Positions 49,272 through 58,267 are shown, counted from the stretch's first letter. The stretch is 64,000 nucleotides of DNA from Halogeometricum sp. S3BR5-2 (GCF_031624635.1 NZ_JAMQOQ010000008.1:1-64000); one strand, 5' to 3'. A program made the numbers and translations. Notes: generated from the letters alone by a model not told the origin.

Positions 49272-49901
49272 CTACTTCGGTGAGTACTCCATCCCCCAGA
49301 GTTCCTCGAAATACTCGAGTGTGTATTTCCCTCGACTGCCACCTTTGTACGAGTTGAACCGGTCGACGTAGTACATCACCTCAAGAAAGCCTTCTTTCTC
49401 GTGATGGACGCCCTGGTCCATCCGGGGCAGAATCTCGTCGAGGAGGAGATCGACCTGTTCGCGCTTGACGATGAACTGATCGCGGAGCGGGGTCAGGAGC
49501 GTCCGTGTATTGCTGATACCCTGCACGCCCCAAATGTACTGATCGCTCCGGTTCTCATTGGATTCGAGACTGGACACATGACAGTTCACGCCGCGAGCAT
49601 CACAGTACGCACAAAGCGCCTCCATCAGGTGGTCACGATACGTCTCGGTGACCTCGATCTGCGGCTGAAGTCGATGGTCGACTCGATACTCACTATTCTG
49701 ATCTACTTTCACGCCAATCCAGCCTTCTGCGTCGAGAGTTCCAGTCAACTGTTCGTGGGTGATTCGGAGCATTGGTGCAAGTTCAAAGCCGGTACTGTAC
49801 CGCTCTCGGTCGGCAATTGAGATACGGATACAGCCCTCGCCGTCGAAGAAGCCAGTGAACCACGCATCGAAATCATGGGTCTCGGATGAACTGTTGGACA
49901 T
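49272..49901 (-). CDS. LAGLIDADG-type endonuclease-like protein
   Basis: A 209-residue protein: 'FDAWFTGFFDGEGCIRISIADRERYSTGFELAPMLRITHEQ' carries the LAGLIDADG helix (FTGFFDGEG) with its acidic residue. A second, weaker motif may be 'DGV'-less, so it could act as a homodimer or be a degraded two-motif enzyme. Standalone rather than in an intron or intein as far as visible. It may be a homing nuclease or plasmid-specific factor. Element E11 directly precedes its ATG. Confidence 0.75.
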   Translation of the reverse strand: MSNSSSETHDFDAWFTGFFDGEGCIRISIADRERYSTGFELAPMLRITHEQLTGTLDAEGWIGVKVDQNSEYRVDHRLQPQIEVTETYRDHLMEALCAYCDARGVNCHVSSLESNENRSDQYIWGVQGISNTRTLLTPLRDQFIVKREQVDLLLDEILPRMDQGVHHEKEGFLEVMYYVDRFNSYKGGSRGKYTLEYFEELWGMEYSPK

Positions 49902-49925
49902 CGCGCTGCGCCCATCGGCGGCGCG
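49902..49925 (-). promoter_or_regulatory. Hairpin element E11
   Basis: CGCGC/GCGCG arms around a loop with CCGATGGGCGCA; 5' flank GTTTGTC. It ends directly at the ATG of the LAGLIDADG gene. Confidence 0.6.
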
Positions 49926-49984
49926 GACAAACTCTCACTGCTACACATTGACCTCCCAGAAGAGGTCAACTCACCTTCCCATCC

Positions 49985-50100
49985 TACCTCACGGTCGTGG
50001 CTGCGCGCGCAGCGACCATTGGGAGCGAGCACGGAGCGGAGGGTGGGGCGGCGGGGCTTGGGTCTGGTCCGGCACACAAAAAAGAAAGAGACTGCGTCGC
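49985..50100. repeat. GC-rich repeat downstream of the RPA gene
   Basis: The block (GCTGCGCGCGCAGCG, then GAGGGTGGGGCGG, GGGGCTTGGGT and CACACAAAAAAG) recurs at 48057-48140 and in weaker form at 46214-46305. High similarity outside coding DNA suggests a functional RNA or DNA element, or recent duplication. Confidence 0.6.
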
Positions 50101-50103
50101 TCG

Positions 50104-50970
50104 CTATTCTTCCCACCAACGGCCGCGTTCTGGGAACTCGATACGCGACCACCCGGTCAGCGCGATTGAGCACCGGCCTTCGTACCAGTTCTTGGCTGCT
50201 GCCCGGAACCGGACCGTTTCGCCTTCCTGCACCACTGTCTGCTGCGATTTCTCCCAGCAGGTGAACTTGATTTTTCCACTGTCATCCGCTATCAGCCCGA
50301 CTTGCTGGATGCTTGAGGAGGAAGGCTCCCAGAGGGTCTCGATTGTTCCTTCGACCGTCACTTCCCCGACGGGCACGTCCGGCACATCTGCGACGGGCAC
50401 GATTGCACCGGGAACTGCCTTCAGTTCCTCCAACGTCTCCAGCACCGCCTTGGTCACGTCCTGGCCGCGTTCCACCCTCTCGGCCAACTGCTTCGCGACG
50501 ACCGCTCTCGACCAGCCGCCCTGCACTTCGTCGCTGATCCGCATCGCCTGCTCGTTGACCGCCGCGAGTTCCTCCTGCGTCAGCTTCTCTCGGGGATCCG
50601 TGCGCTCCACCGGTTCGGGCTCGTCTCGGCCACACTGCTCGACGACGACCTTTCGCGTCCGCTTCGCGCGTCCCTCCTGCTGACTGAGTTCCGCCTGGGC
50701 ACTGATGTGCTCCAGCTCGGCTTCCCGGGCCTCGATGCGCTCTTCCTGTTCGAGGGTCTTCCCGAACAGGTGATCCGGGCCTTCCTCGACCCGCGCGTCC
50801 GGATGGTTGGAATCGACTTTCGCCTGCACTTCCATGTCGACCGTCGCCCGGAACTCCGGCGTCCCGTCGACGACCTCGAACCCATCCTCGTCGACCTCGA
50901 CGTCATCGTGTTTCTCGAAAGCCTGTTCATCGACCGAAACTACATCCGTGGTGACGTTCTTACTTGACAT
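50104..50970 (-). CDS. Replication protein A-like single-stranded DNA-binding protein
   Basis: A 288-residue RPA relative. The N-terminal half is charged ('EVVDGTPEFRATVDMEVQAKVD...KTLEQEERIEAREAELEHISAQAELSQQEGRAKRTRKVVVEQC'). The C-terminal OB fold spans 'VTVEGTIETLWEPSSSSIQQVGLIADDSGKIKFTCWEKS...VRFRAAAKNWYEGRCSIALTGWSRIEFPERGRWWEE'. ATG 50970 (MSSKNVTTD) fits. It coats single strands during plasmid replication. A remnant copy is at 48161-48250, and two large hairpins lie upstream. Confidence 0.85.
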   Translation of the reverse strand: MSSKNVTTDVVSVDEQAFEKHDDVEVDEDGFEVVDGTPEFRATVDMEVQAKVDSNHPDARVEEGPDHLFGKTLEQEERIEAREAELEHISAQAELSQQEGRAKRTRKVVVEQCGRDEPEPVERTDPREKLTQEELAAVNEQAMRISDEVQGGWSRAVVAKQLAERVERGQDVTKAVLETLEELKAVPGAIVPVADVPDVPVGEVTVEGTIETLWEPSSSSIQQVGLIADDSGKIKFTCWEKSQQTVVQEGETVRFRAAAKNWYEGRCSIALTGWSRIEFPERGRWWEE

Positions 50971-51017
50971 TGGAATCACTCACAGGTGATTTCCGACGAA
51001 GGCGCTCACGCGCCGAC

Positions 51018-51041
51018 ACCGCGATGCTCCTACATCGCGGT
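51018..51041 (-). repeat. Perfect 9-bp stem-loop upstream of RPA
   Basis: ACCGCGATG/CATCGCGGT around TAGGAG (on the RPA strand), about 48 bp before the RPA ATG. The loop has a Shine-Dalgarno-like AGGAG. A smaller GGCGC/GCGCC stem (51001-51014) lies between it and the gene. Confidence 0.55.
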
Positions 51042-51072
51042 TTTCCGACGACAACGACCGACAGAACCATCT

Positions 51073-51128
51073 GCGCGCTCTCGCTCGCGCCTTCGCGAGC
51101 GCCCTACCGGGCGCGAGCGAGAGCGCGC
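51073..51128. repeat. Large perfect inverted repeat 1
   Basis: GCGCGCTCTCGCTCGCGCC (51073-51091) and its exact complement (51110-51128), 18 bp apart. A 19-bp perfect stem of this GC content is exceptional. Confidence 0.75.
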
Positions 51129-51182
51129 CTGCATGAGGTGGCCCCAACCAGCTCCGCGCGCCGACCCGCCCGGAGCGAGCGG

Positions 51183-51245
51183 CCAGCGGAGTAAGCGTGG
51201 GGGGTGAGCAGCCACGCCGCGCAACCCCCCGCGCTTACCCGCTGG
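51183..51245. repeat. Large imperfect inverted repeat 2
   Basis: The arm CCAGCGGAGTAAGCG plus a GGGGGGT tail (51183-51205) matches the complement of ACCCCCC...CCGCTGG (51224-51245) with one bulge and one mismatch. Confidence 0.65.
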
Positions 51246-51556
51246 CGTCGAGGGCACATTCACTTTAGCCCGGCAGCCCGCCCGCTACTGCAGGCAGGCA
51301 GCCCGGAATGGTCGGTCGCGAGCGACGCGGAGGGCGGCAGCGGCGAGCGGGGCGGGCCGGTACGCACACACCTGTCCAGCCGGCCGCGACACTCGGCGAC
51401 CCAGCTACCGTCCTGGCGGACTCAGAAAGGGCGAGGCCGCCTCGGCCGTCCCCCGACCCCGTAAGCACCGCAGGGACGAGGAGCGCAGCGGTGGTCGCGG
51501 GATGCCGAGCGGCCGAGGGCTTTCAGGGAACGTCGCTGTCGACGAATTCGATCGCG

Positions 51557-51817
51557 TTACTGATCCGGTGCTCCGGCTGGCTCGTCGAGAAGGACATCGA
51601 CGCCGTCGTGGGTGACAGCGAGCTGAATCCCTTCCACAGTGAACCGGACTTCTACGTCGCCGGCTGAGGATGCGAGAAGCTGCTCGAGTGCCTCGACGTC
51701 GACGGCGTCGTGGAGCTGATACGAATCACTCGCCAACCCGTGGGCTTCCAGTGTCTCGACGATTTCAACGAGTAGATCAGGGGATGTATCTGAGTCTCGG
51801 GGGGTGGAGGGAGCCAT
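51557..51817 (-). CDS. HalOD1 (halobacterial output) domain protein
   Basis: An 86-residue protein: 'PDLLVEIVETLEAHGLASDSYQLHDAVDVEALEQLLASSAGDVEVRFTVEGIQLAVTHDGVDVL' matches the haloarchaeal output domain HalOD1, here alone. HalOD1 proteins are thought to act in signalling. The A/T-rich run at 51850 is its likely promoter. Confidence 0.8.
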   Translation of the reverse strand: MAPSTPRDSDTSPDLLVEIVETLEAHGLASDSYQLHDAVDVEALEQLLASSAGDVEVRFTVEGIQLAVTHDGVDVLLDEPAGAPDQ

Positions 51818-51901
51818 TGTGGCCTTAGCGGGTACATAGGGCGAATAGGAATTAAAAATAGGGATTCGACGAACCGTCGCTGCGGGCTTTCAACCGGTCC
51901 C

Positions 51902-52231
51902 TCAGTAGTCGTCCTGTGCGTTCAGCTCCTCGAGGAACCAGCTGGCGGCGGTCCCGATCCGAACGCCGTCGACGTTGCGCATCTCAAGGCCGTTCGTGGC
52001 GGTCCGAAACGGCTCGTCGTCGACGAGGATGCGATGGATGACTGTCCGGACCGATTCCGTTCCATACCTGTCGACGAGCGCCGCGACCGCCGTATCGAAA
52101 TGCGCATCCTCGTGCCCAGCTCGCGGGTTCTGCGCCCGGTGGATCACGAGGTCAACCACATCGTCGACCGATGCGTGCTCGGGATTCCCGGTTTGCTCAC
52201 GAACGTCATAGTTGGACTCTATATCAGGCAT
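51902..52231 (-). CDS. Hypothetical plasmid protein, 109 residues
   Basis: Acidic helical protein: 'EHASVDDVVDLVIHRAQNPRAGHEDAHFDTAVAALVDRYGTESVRTVIHRILVDDEPFRTATNGLEMRNVDGVRIG'. No family recognised. It follows the zinc-finger gene by 6 bp on the same strand, so it is in the 53.4-51.9 kb operon. Confidence 0.65.
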   Translation of the reverse strand: MPDIESNYDVREQTGNPEHASVDDVVDLVIHRAQNPRAGHEDAHFDTAVAALVDRYGTESVRTVIHRILVDDEPFRTATNGLEMRNVDGVRIGTAASWFLEELNAQDDY

Positions 52232-52237
52232 TGCGAG

Positions 52238-52594
52238 TCACTCCGCCGCGTCGTCCGTATCGGTCCTCGCAGGGTCGGTTTCTCGTTGCCGGCGGATCGC
52301 AGCCAGCGTCTCCTCAAGCGTACCCACACTCTCGATCGACGCGAGCTCGTCGGTAATCTCGTCGATGAGTGCGACTCGCTCGCCGGCGGTCTCGTCGCCG
52401 GCGGTCGTGTCGATCGATGCGACGCGAAGCGCCCGCGTTTCGTGCCAGCCACAGTCCCAACAGTCACGGGTCACCTCGATATGCTCGTCCTCTTCCGCTG
52501 CGAGGACGGCGTCGGACAGCGACGTTGAAAGCGGCCGGTCCGGTCCGACCTCGAGGGTGACTGGGGACCCGCACGCGGGGCAGTCCATAGTCAT
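52238..52594 (-). CDS. Zinc-knuckle protein, 118 residues
   Basis: 'MTMDCPACGSPVTLEVGPDRPLSTSLSDAVLAAEEDEHIEVTRDCWDCGWHETRALRVASIDTTAGDETAGERVALIDEITDELASIESVGTL' has two CxxC knuckles (CPAC and CWDC) and a helical tail. ATG 52594 or 52588 are both possible. Part of the minus-strand operon that E12 precedes. Confidence 0.65.
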   Translation of the reverse strand: MTMDCPACGSPVTLEVGPDRPLSTSLSDAVLAAEEDEHIEVTRDCWDCGWHETRALRVASIDTTAGDETAGERVALIDEITDELASIESVGTLEETLAAIRRQRETDPARTDTDDAAE

Positions 52595-52743
52595 CCCGAG
52601 GAGCGCCCGTCTGTTGAAGATAGCGGAGCGACGGGACAGCGACACAAACAGTGCCGATAGGCCGTGGGACGGTGTAGCCACGGCCAACTGTGATCCTCCC
52701 CCCGTGGTCGCCGTACCACTCGCGTCGAAGAGCGCTCGGCGGG

Positions 52744-53073
52744 TCAGTCAGAGACAATGTGCGCGTCGAGGTCGCGCGTCCAGTACGTTGCTGGCCCGCT
52801 TGGACTACACCGCGCACAGACCTGTATCGGACCTTCGAGATGGCCGAGTTCGATCCGAAACCGTGTGAGCGCTGCGAGCGCGTCGACGACGAGGCCACAG
52901 CTGTCACAGGCGTAGTGATCACAATCATCGGGATCCGGCGTCTCTTGGATCGCACAGTCGACGCAAATCGGGTGGTTGACCCGCTCTTCCTTCCCCCACG
53001 TGTAGGCGATCCCGGTTTCTGTCCCGGGTGGAGCCTCGCAGAAGGCACAGCCGGCCAGCGTCTGCTGCATCAC
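52744..53073 (-). CDS. Four-knuckle zinc protein, 109 residues
   Basis: CxxC knuckles at CAFC, CVDC, CDSC and CARC form two zinc sites in 'CAFCEAPPGTETGIAYTWGKEERVNHPICVDC...YACDSCGLVVDAL...VCARC'. Its ATG overlaps the upstream stop in ATGA. Possibly a zinc-binding adaptor. No named family. Confidence 0.7.
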   Translation of the reverse strand: MMQQTLAGCAFCEAPPGTETGIAYTWGKEERVNHPICVDCAIQETPDPDDCDHYACDSCGLVVDALAALTRFRIELGHLEGPIQVCARCSPSGPATYWTRDLDAHIVSD

Positions 53074-53360
53074 TCATCCCCCTCGCCGGCGTCCCGGGCG
53101 GCCGTCCAGCCCTCGTGGAAGACGGCGAGCTGCTGCATCGATTCGAACGCTGTGTCGCTGGGCTCGTGAACGAGGAGCCGCTGGTCGACGACCGGTGTGA
53201 CTGTCCCGGCATCGTATAGCTCTCGAACCAGCTGGCGGGCCGTCTCGTCGTCAAGATCCGCCGTCGATGGTGACCGCGCATCCCGATCCTGAGCGAGCAA
53301 TTCCGCTTCGAACCGTTCGTGATCGTCTGCCGTATCGTCGTATCTATCCGGACCAGACAT
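53070..53360 (-). CDS. Hypothetical plasmid protein, 96 residues
   Basis: 'MSGPDRYDDTADDHERFEAELLAQDRDARSPSTADLDDETARQLVRELYDAGTVTPVVDQRLLVHEPSDTAFESMQQLAVFHEGW' is acidic; the middle resembles a winged helix. ATG 53360 lies 25 bp after element E12. First gene of the operon. Confidence 0.65.
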   Translation of the reverse strand: MSGPDRYDDTADDHERFEAELLAQDRDARSPSTADLDDETARQLVRELYDAGTVTPVVDQRLLVHEPSDTAFESMQQLAVFHEGWTAARDAGEGDE

Positions 53361-53385
53361 ACGAATCAGGGGCAACGCACGAACC

Positions 53386-53407
53386 GCCCCGCACCCCATT
53401 CTGGGGC
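53386..53407 (-). promoter_or_regulatory. Hairpin element E12
   Basis: GCCCC/GGGGC arms around the loop AGAATGGGGTGC; 5' flank GTTTATTGT. Confidence 0.65.
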
Positions 53408-53876
53408 ACAATAAACAGTCGCCATAGCCATCCATTCTCAGGCACGATGTCGACCTGCTCCCTCACCCTCCACGCCCCACGCCATCGTCTGGGTGGCAGC
53501 CTACTCTCGCTTGGCCTGCGGCCTGGCACCTCGGCCCTGTTGGCCGCGAACGCAACTTTGGGCGGCCACCCCCACCATATATCGGTTGATTTTTCGGCTG
53601 TCAGGTCTCCTCAAATCGCAAGACGGCGTGGCCTGACAGCTGATTTGATAGAGCAGGCGAGATCACACCTATTCGGAGACAGCTGTCTAGTGGAGCCGTC
53701 TTGCGGTTTTGGATGTAGATTCCGGTAGAGTTCTGACGGCTGTCTAGTGCCGTTCGGAGGAGGTGTCAGGTTACTACGTCGGCCGAATGATTCCATATCT
53801 CATCCTCTCAAAGTGGTCTACTATTGTCCGGATTTCTTCTCCCGAATACCACTTCTCGAAAGCTGAGGATTGGATT
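53408..53876. other. Gene-free region with clustered inverted repeats
   Basis: Holds GCTGTCAGG (53597-53605)/CCTGACAGC (53632-53640), GCAAGACGGC (53618-53627)/GCCGTCTTGC (53695-53704) and the palindrome GACAGCTGTC (53678-53687), plus a repeated GGCTGTCTAGTG-like word near 53682 and 53741. No gene. A recombination, origin or partition site is possible. Confidence 0.5.
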
Positions 53877-56800
53877 TCAATCGTCCTGCTCGTCAGAAAT
53901 AAGATCCAGAGAGTAGCGAATGGCCTCCTCGGTGCGATATGGATCTATCGAAGCTTTCCGCTTAACCGCGTCTCCATGTGCTAACGGATTCTCGAGTACT
54001 GCCAGTTCATACGACCCGTCCTCGCTGGATCCATCATACACTCGATAGAGATAGAACCGGTCTTGATGGGTCAGGGCTTGTTGGACCTGGCCGTCATCCA
54101 AAGTTACGTATCCCTGTTGACTTGTACTGCTTTTCACCTCGATATATCGATCTATGAGGGTTCTGTCAGGGTCTGATTCGAATGCCTCTTTGCGTTCCTC
54201 CGTCTCAAAACTCAATACGTCACACCCATAGCTTTCGCTTCCTTGGATATGTGAAACGAGGATTGGGAAACGTCCCGCGTCAATTTCGAACCAGTATGCG
54301 AGTTTTTCGGCTCCTTCAGAATCGGGTACATCGTATGTTCCCGATGTCGACCGGCTCTGTGATGTCTGGGATGTTCGGCGAATCGTGATGGATCTTCCCT
54401 TCACCGGGTCGAAGCCCTGTTGCTTTGATGAGACGCCCTCTATCGATTCGTCGATGCCAGATTGTGCTGTCGAAGCAGATGTTTCGTCAGCTGTCTGTTG
54501 GGAATTGACAGCCGATCCGTCACGCGAGGGGGTATCTCCCGATCGCTCTCTTTCTGTTTTCTTGGTTCGATCCATTCCGTCCGTGACTTCAGGCGCAGTG
54601 AAAACCGAGTCCGACTCTACAGAGGTTTCACCTGTGAGGTGCGCTCTAGATTCACGTAAGCGCTTATGCGCGGATTCGTCACCTAAGAGCACCTCCAAAC
54701 GCTGACTCCGATCATTTGCTGTTGCGAGCGAGAGAATATCCTTGCTCAGCTTCTTATCAAGGATATCTGAAAAAACATCTCCGACCAACCGAGCAAGATG
54801 GTCATCAGTCACCTGTGGTCTCCCGTCGAGAATATCGGGCACAACATACACTGTCGAATCGTCAATGAGGTACGATCCTGGTTGAAGTTCGATATCGAAG
54901 GTATCGCTACCAACTGATGCAGTCGCCTTTACCGCGTTACATAGGACGATCTCTGCGTCGCGTATCGCCCGTAGCTCCCGGCGATTATCGTCGCCATCAA
55001 CTCTGAAGGCGTAAATGAACGGCTTCAACTCTTCAACCTCCTGCGAAAACTCGTCCATATACAGGTGGTGGTCGTAGTCGACGTCTGAAATGTTGATATC
55101 AGAGTTTGTGAGCCCCTCTACGCCGAAGAACTGTTTCACCTTCTCAGTACCTTGGCGGTTATCGAGCCTCAGTGAGGGGTATCTGTCCTCAACTGGTGCA
55201 GGAATTGAGTCGGTGTTTGTGTATCGCAGCTCGGACACCGGATAGTACCCTTCGACTCCCTCGTGAGTTCCGAACATTTCCCCATTCTCAACGAAATCAG
55301 CACGCAGAGATGCTGGTGGAGTCTCGTCACTTTCGCGGTTCTTTAGCAAGGTTCGATAGACCCGCTTTGCCACCTTGCCGTCCGGATCCCGATCAGGAAG
55401 GTTAAACAGAATTTCGTAGAACGATTCCCACGAAAGATCGGCGAGTGTATTCGTTACACCCAGGTCTCGGAGCGTTTTGGAGATGTCAGTTTCGTCAACA
55501 CCCAGTTCGGAGAAGAGCGGATATTCTGGATCTACTGCCGGATATCCAACTAATGGCGAGATATCCTCCGCTAACGATGCTGTCGAGCAAGTCTGTGGAG
55601 TCTGAAGATCCGTCTCCCCACTTTGGACAGGAAGCCACATGCTCGTTCGGAGAATCCAGTAAGGGTGGGATGGTACAGACTGCTCGTTAAGCGATTTCCA
55701 ATTTTGGTGGTACTTGGGTTTGATCTCAAGTATCGCGTCTGATCCATTCTTCCGCCACCGATTGGTCGTCTCTGGAATCGTCGCAAGCCACGCGAGTATC
55801 GCATACGGATGTGCGCTTTCGACGATCTCCTCAAGTCGGTCGACTGTCTCGACCCTTCGTAGCCGATAATTCCGTGTCGACGTAACGTCATTCGGGGTTT
55901 CTTTTGTTTCACTCCCGAACTCAGCTGGATAGTCTAATGTCTCGAGGACGTGGTCAAAGAAGTCAGAATTACTCATCTCATGTTGCTCTAATCGCGGCTC
56001 ATCGGCGACACCCAACCAAAGCAAGAACGACTCTAGCCTGCTCAAATCGTCACAGAAGTCTAATTCTGTGGGACTTACGACGAACAGCTCCTGATCTACT
56101 GACTCATACAGATGTTCGACCAATTTGCCGTTGGGGTACTCACCCGTTAGATAGAGAGAGTTGGCCTTTGCGAAAGTCCCGGTACGTGTCGGAATAAAAA
56201 TCGAGACTTCTGAGAGGCTCACGCCCTTAGCACCGGCTTCGTAGAGGTTCCATAGCCCCCGTAGCATCTTTCGGCGCCAATGTGCCTCTGACTCCGGATC
56301 CTGAGAAACGCGGTCGTTCGCTTCAGTGACAACCGCTTGGACTAACCCTGAAAGCTCGTACTCACGAATATTAAACGACGATAGCTTCATTCGCAAATCT
56401 CGAATACTGGTTAATCCCCAGTTCGACTGCAGCTTTGATGCAAGATCGGGGTGAAGAATATCTCTTGGAACCCATGAAGGGAGTGTAATCGACTCCCCTT
56501 GTGGTGGGAGGAATGTCGTTCGTTCAGACGGGATTGTAGTACCCTCGCCATCGATCAGAAGACGCGGTGGAGTCTCGTCTCCAATGAGATTATTATCGAC
56601 GAGACGGGTGATGATGCCTGCTCGGGCTGTCATAGACAGGTCGCTTGAAATACTATCGAGTCGGGTTCGTAGGTCTGTGTAGTCGATGTATCCAACGTCT
56701 AGACGATCCAGCTGGTTCCTCACATCATGACTATTCGTGTGCAGACAGACATCGTCGAATAGCTCTCCTTGGAGTAGGTCATCAAAATCACCGGAAATCC

Positions 56801-58112
56801 GCTTTGCCTGTGCGGGGGTTGTAAAGGAACCATCCTGCACTGGAATAAGAGAACGCGTAGCAACTTTTGACTCAAGCAACTGCTTGAACGAGGTTTGGTC
56901 TTCATCCGGTGCTCCGAGGTTGTTTAGCGTAGAACCGATTGGTCCAGTGGGTGAAACTGTACGGAGAGCGGCCCACGGGGTTTCTTTAGATCGGTGGTCC
57001 TCCGCTGCATCAATCATCTTCGACGCTAATCGTTCAGCGACGAATCGATTAGCATCGCTCTCTATCAGGTGATTTCGTGACTCTGTCACCTGAAACGTGG
57101 CGTGCGCCAACATCGGAAATGGGAACGAGACCTTGGTAGGGAAGAAAACAAAGAGATCAGATGGTAGCTTTGTCCATCCGGTGTCCTCGGGGATAGCGAT
57201 TTTAATCTCGTACCGGTCTTTAGTTTGCGAAGTGGTGGTATATTCCTCCGGAATTTCTCCTGAGTCTTCGAATATTTTCCACGTAGTCGGTTCACCGCTG
57301 CCGTGGTCAACAATAACTTTCTCCTCACCGCGTTCGACACTCCAATCCTCTTCTCGTTCTGGACTGCGAATACGAAGATCGTCTACGCTCCGTAGGAACA
57401 GCGTGAGCTCTTTGAAGAGGGAGTTGATCTCCTTCTGAACTTGGTTCCGACTACCGCTGTCAAACAGAGGAATGCAGATTACAGTGTCGTATCCTTGGGC
57501 CTTGATTTGTTGCCCTTGTTTGTAGACTTCCTCAAAACGTGTATCTACAACGTCGCTCTCTGAGAGAAGTCGTGGCGTGCTCAGCGTTGCGATTGGACTT
57601 GAGGCACCCCGCTGCTCGTATCGCTTAGCTTTCCTATCAATTTCGTCGTTTTCGGCACGGAGTTTGTTTAAAAACTCAGATGCGAATTGGTCCGAGAATC
57701 CGATCGATACGTCCCCGCTGTGTATGAGTACGTCCGAACTCCAATTCAAAATAGACCGAAATCCAAGTCCCTTGTAGCCGATACACTCCTCCCGGAATTG
57801 TTTCGGGCTATTGTCGCTGAGCATTAAGGAACTGATTCCCTCGCGGGAGAAGGGGTCCCCACTATTAGCGACGAATAGGCCTTCCTCTGTCAGTTCTATC
57901 AGGACATCAACCGAACCGGACGATTCCCAGCCGGCATCGTCAGCGTTCTGAATGAGCTCCAGTAGTCCACGACCAGAATATCCGTCAATATGCTTCGTCT
58001 CTCGATTATAGTCCGAAAAGAGTCGATCCTCGTCACGATGGTAGACGTCTTCCATCTTCTGGAGTTGGTCTTCCACCCAACTCCCCCATTCTTCAGACGA
58101 AGTATTTGGCAC
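53877..58112 (-). CDS. Giant HSP90-like ATPase (sacsin-type) with C-terminal DUF3883 nuclease-like domain
   Basis: A 1411-residue protein. The GHKL ATPase lies in the first 250 residues: E52 and N55 in 'LLELIQNADDAGW', the ADP-site D86 in 'VANSGDPFSREGI', and the lid 'GYKGLGFRSIL' (112-122). A long helical middle has no named domain. Residues about 1280-1400 resemble DUF3883, with D and E/K in 'YGCDVLSFETEE...RYIEVKSSTSQQ', a PD-(D/E)xK-like set. The gene looks A/T-richer than its neighbours, suggesting recent transfer. Such fusions are suspected defence proteins. Confidence 0.75.
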   Translation of the reverse strand: MPNTSSEEWGSWVEDQLQKMEDVYHRDEDRLFSDYNRETKHIDGYSGRGLLELIQNADDAGWESSGSVDVLIELTEEGLFVANSGDPFSREGISSLMLSDNSPKQFREECIGYKGLGFRSILNWSSDVLIHSGDVSIGFSDQFASEFLNKLRAENDEIDRKAKRYEQRGASSPIATLSTPRLLSESDVVDTRFEEVYKQGQQIKAQGYDTVICIPLFDSGSRNQVQKEINSLFKELTLFLRSVDDLRIRSPEREEDWSVERGEEKVIVDHGSGEPTTWKIFEDSGEIPEEYTTTSQTKDRYEIKIAIPEDTGWTKLPSDLFVFFPTKVSFPFPMLAHATFQVTESRNHLIESDANRFVAERLASKMIDAAEDHRSKETPWAALRTVSPTGPIGSTLNNLGAPDEDQTSFKQLLESKVATRSLIPVQDGSFTTPAQAKRISGDFDDLLQGELFDDVCLHTNSHDVRNQLDRLDVGYIDYTDLRTRLDSISSDLSMTARAGIITRLVDNNLIGDETPPRLLIDGEGTTIPSERTTFLPPQGESITLPSWVPRDILHPDLASKLQSNWGLTSIRDLRMKLSSFNIREYELSGLVQAVVTEANDRVSQDPESEAHWRRKMLRGLWNLYEAGAKGVSLSEVSIFIPTRTGTFAKANSLYLTGEYPNGKLVEHLYESVDQELFVVSPTELDFCDDLSRLESFLLWLGVADEPRLEQHEMSNSDFFDHVLETLDYPAEFGSETKETPNDVTSTRNYRLRRVETVDRLEEIVESAHPYAILAWLATIPETTNRWRKNGSDAILEIKPKYHQNWKSLNEQSVPSHPYWILRTSMWLPVQSGETDLQTPQTCSTASLAEDISPLVGYPAVDPEYPLFSELGVDETDISKTLRDLGVTNTLADLSWESFYEILFNLPDRDPDGKVAKRVYRTLLKNRESDETPPASLRADFVENGEMFGTHEGVEGYYPVSELRYTNTDSIPAPVEDRYPSLRLDNRQGTEKVKQFFGVEGLTNSDINISDVDYDHHLYMDEFSQEVEELKPFIYAFRVDGDDNRRELRAIRDAEIVLCNAVKATASVGSDTFDIELQPGSYLIDDSTVYVVPDILDGRPQVTDDHLARLVGDVFSDILDKKLSKDILSLATANDRSQRLEVLLGDESAHKRLRESRAHLTGETSVESDSVFTAPEVTDGMDRTKKTERERSGDTPSRDGSAVNSQQTADETSASTAQSGIDESIEGVSSKQQGFDPVKGRSITIRRTSQTSQSRSTSGTYDVPDSEGAEKLAYWFEIDAGRFPILVSHIQGSESYGCDVLSFETEERKEAFESDPDRTLIDRYIEVKSSTSQQGYVTLDDGQVQQALTHQDRFYLYRVYDGSSEDGSYELAVLENPLAHGDAVKRKASIDPYRTEEAIRYSLDLISDEQDD

Positions 58113-58267
58113 ACAATCAGACAGTCGGGCAGGGGATTTATTGGTGTTGACCAGATTTCCGATTGAGCGGTTCCTAAGGGCCGAGAGATTGGATCGGTTG
58201 TAAGGAGATGGGGAAATCTTCAGTACTGACTCATATTATATTCTGTAGGTCGTATTGAGGAGCTCCT

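Larger units (their letters stand above)
50971..51556. other. GC-rich, hairpin-rich gene-free region upstream of RPA
   Basis: About 590 bp of very GC-rich DNA with no convincing gene; long open frames are low-complexity. It contains the hairpins at 51018-51041, 51073-51128 and 51183-51245. It could be a replication or transfer origin or a structured RNA region. Confidence 0.5.

Noticed and set aside
51204-51667. Plus-strand open frames in the GC-rich region upstream of RPA
   Set aside because: Low-complexity Arg/Pro/Ala translations explained by GC content and hairpins.
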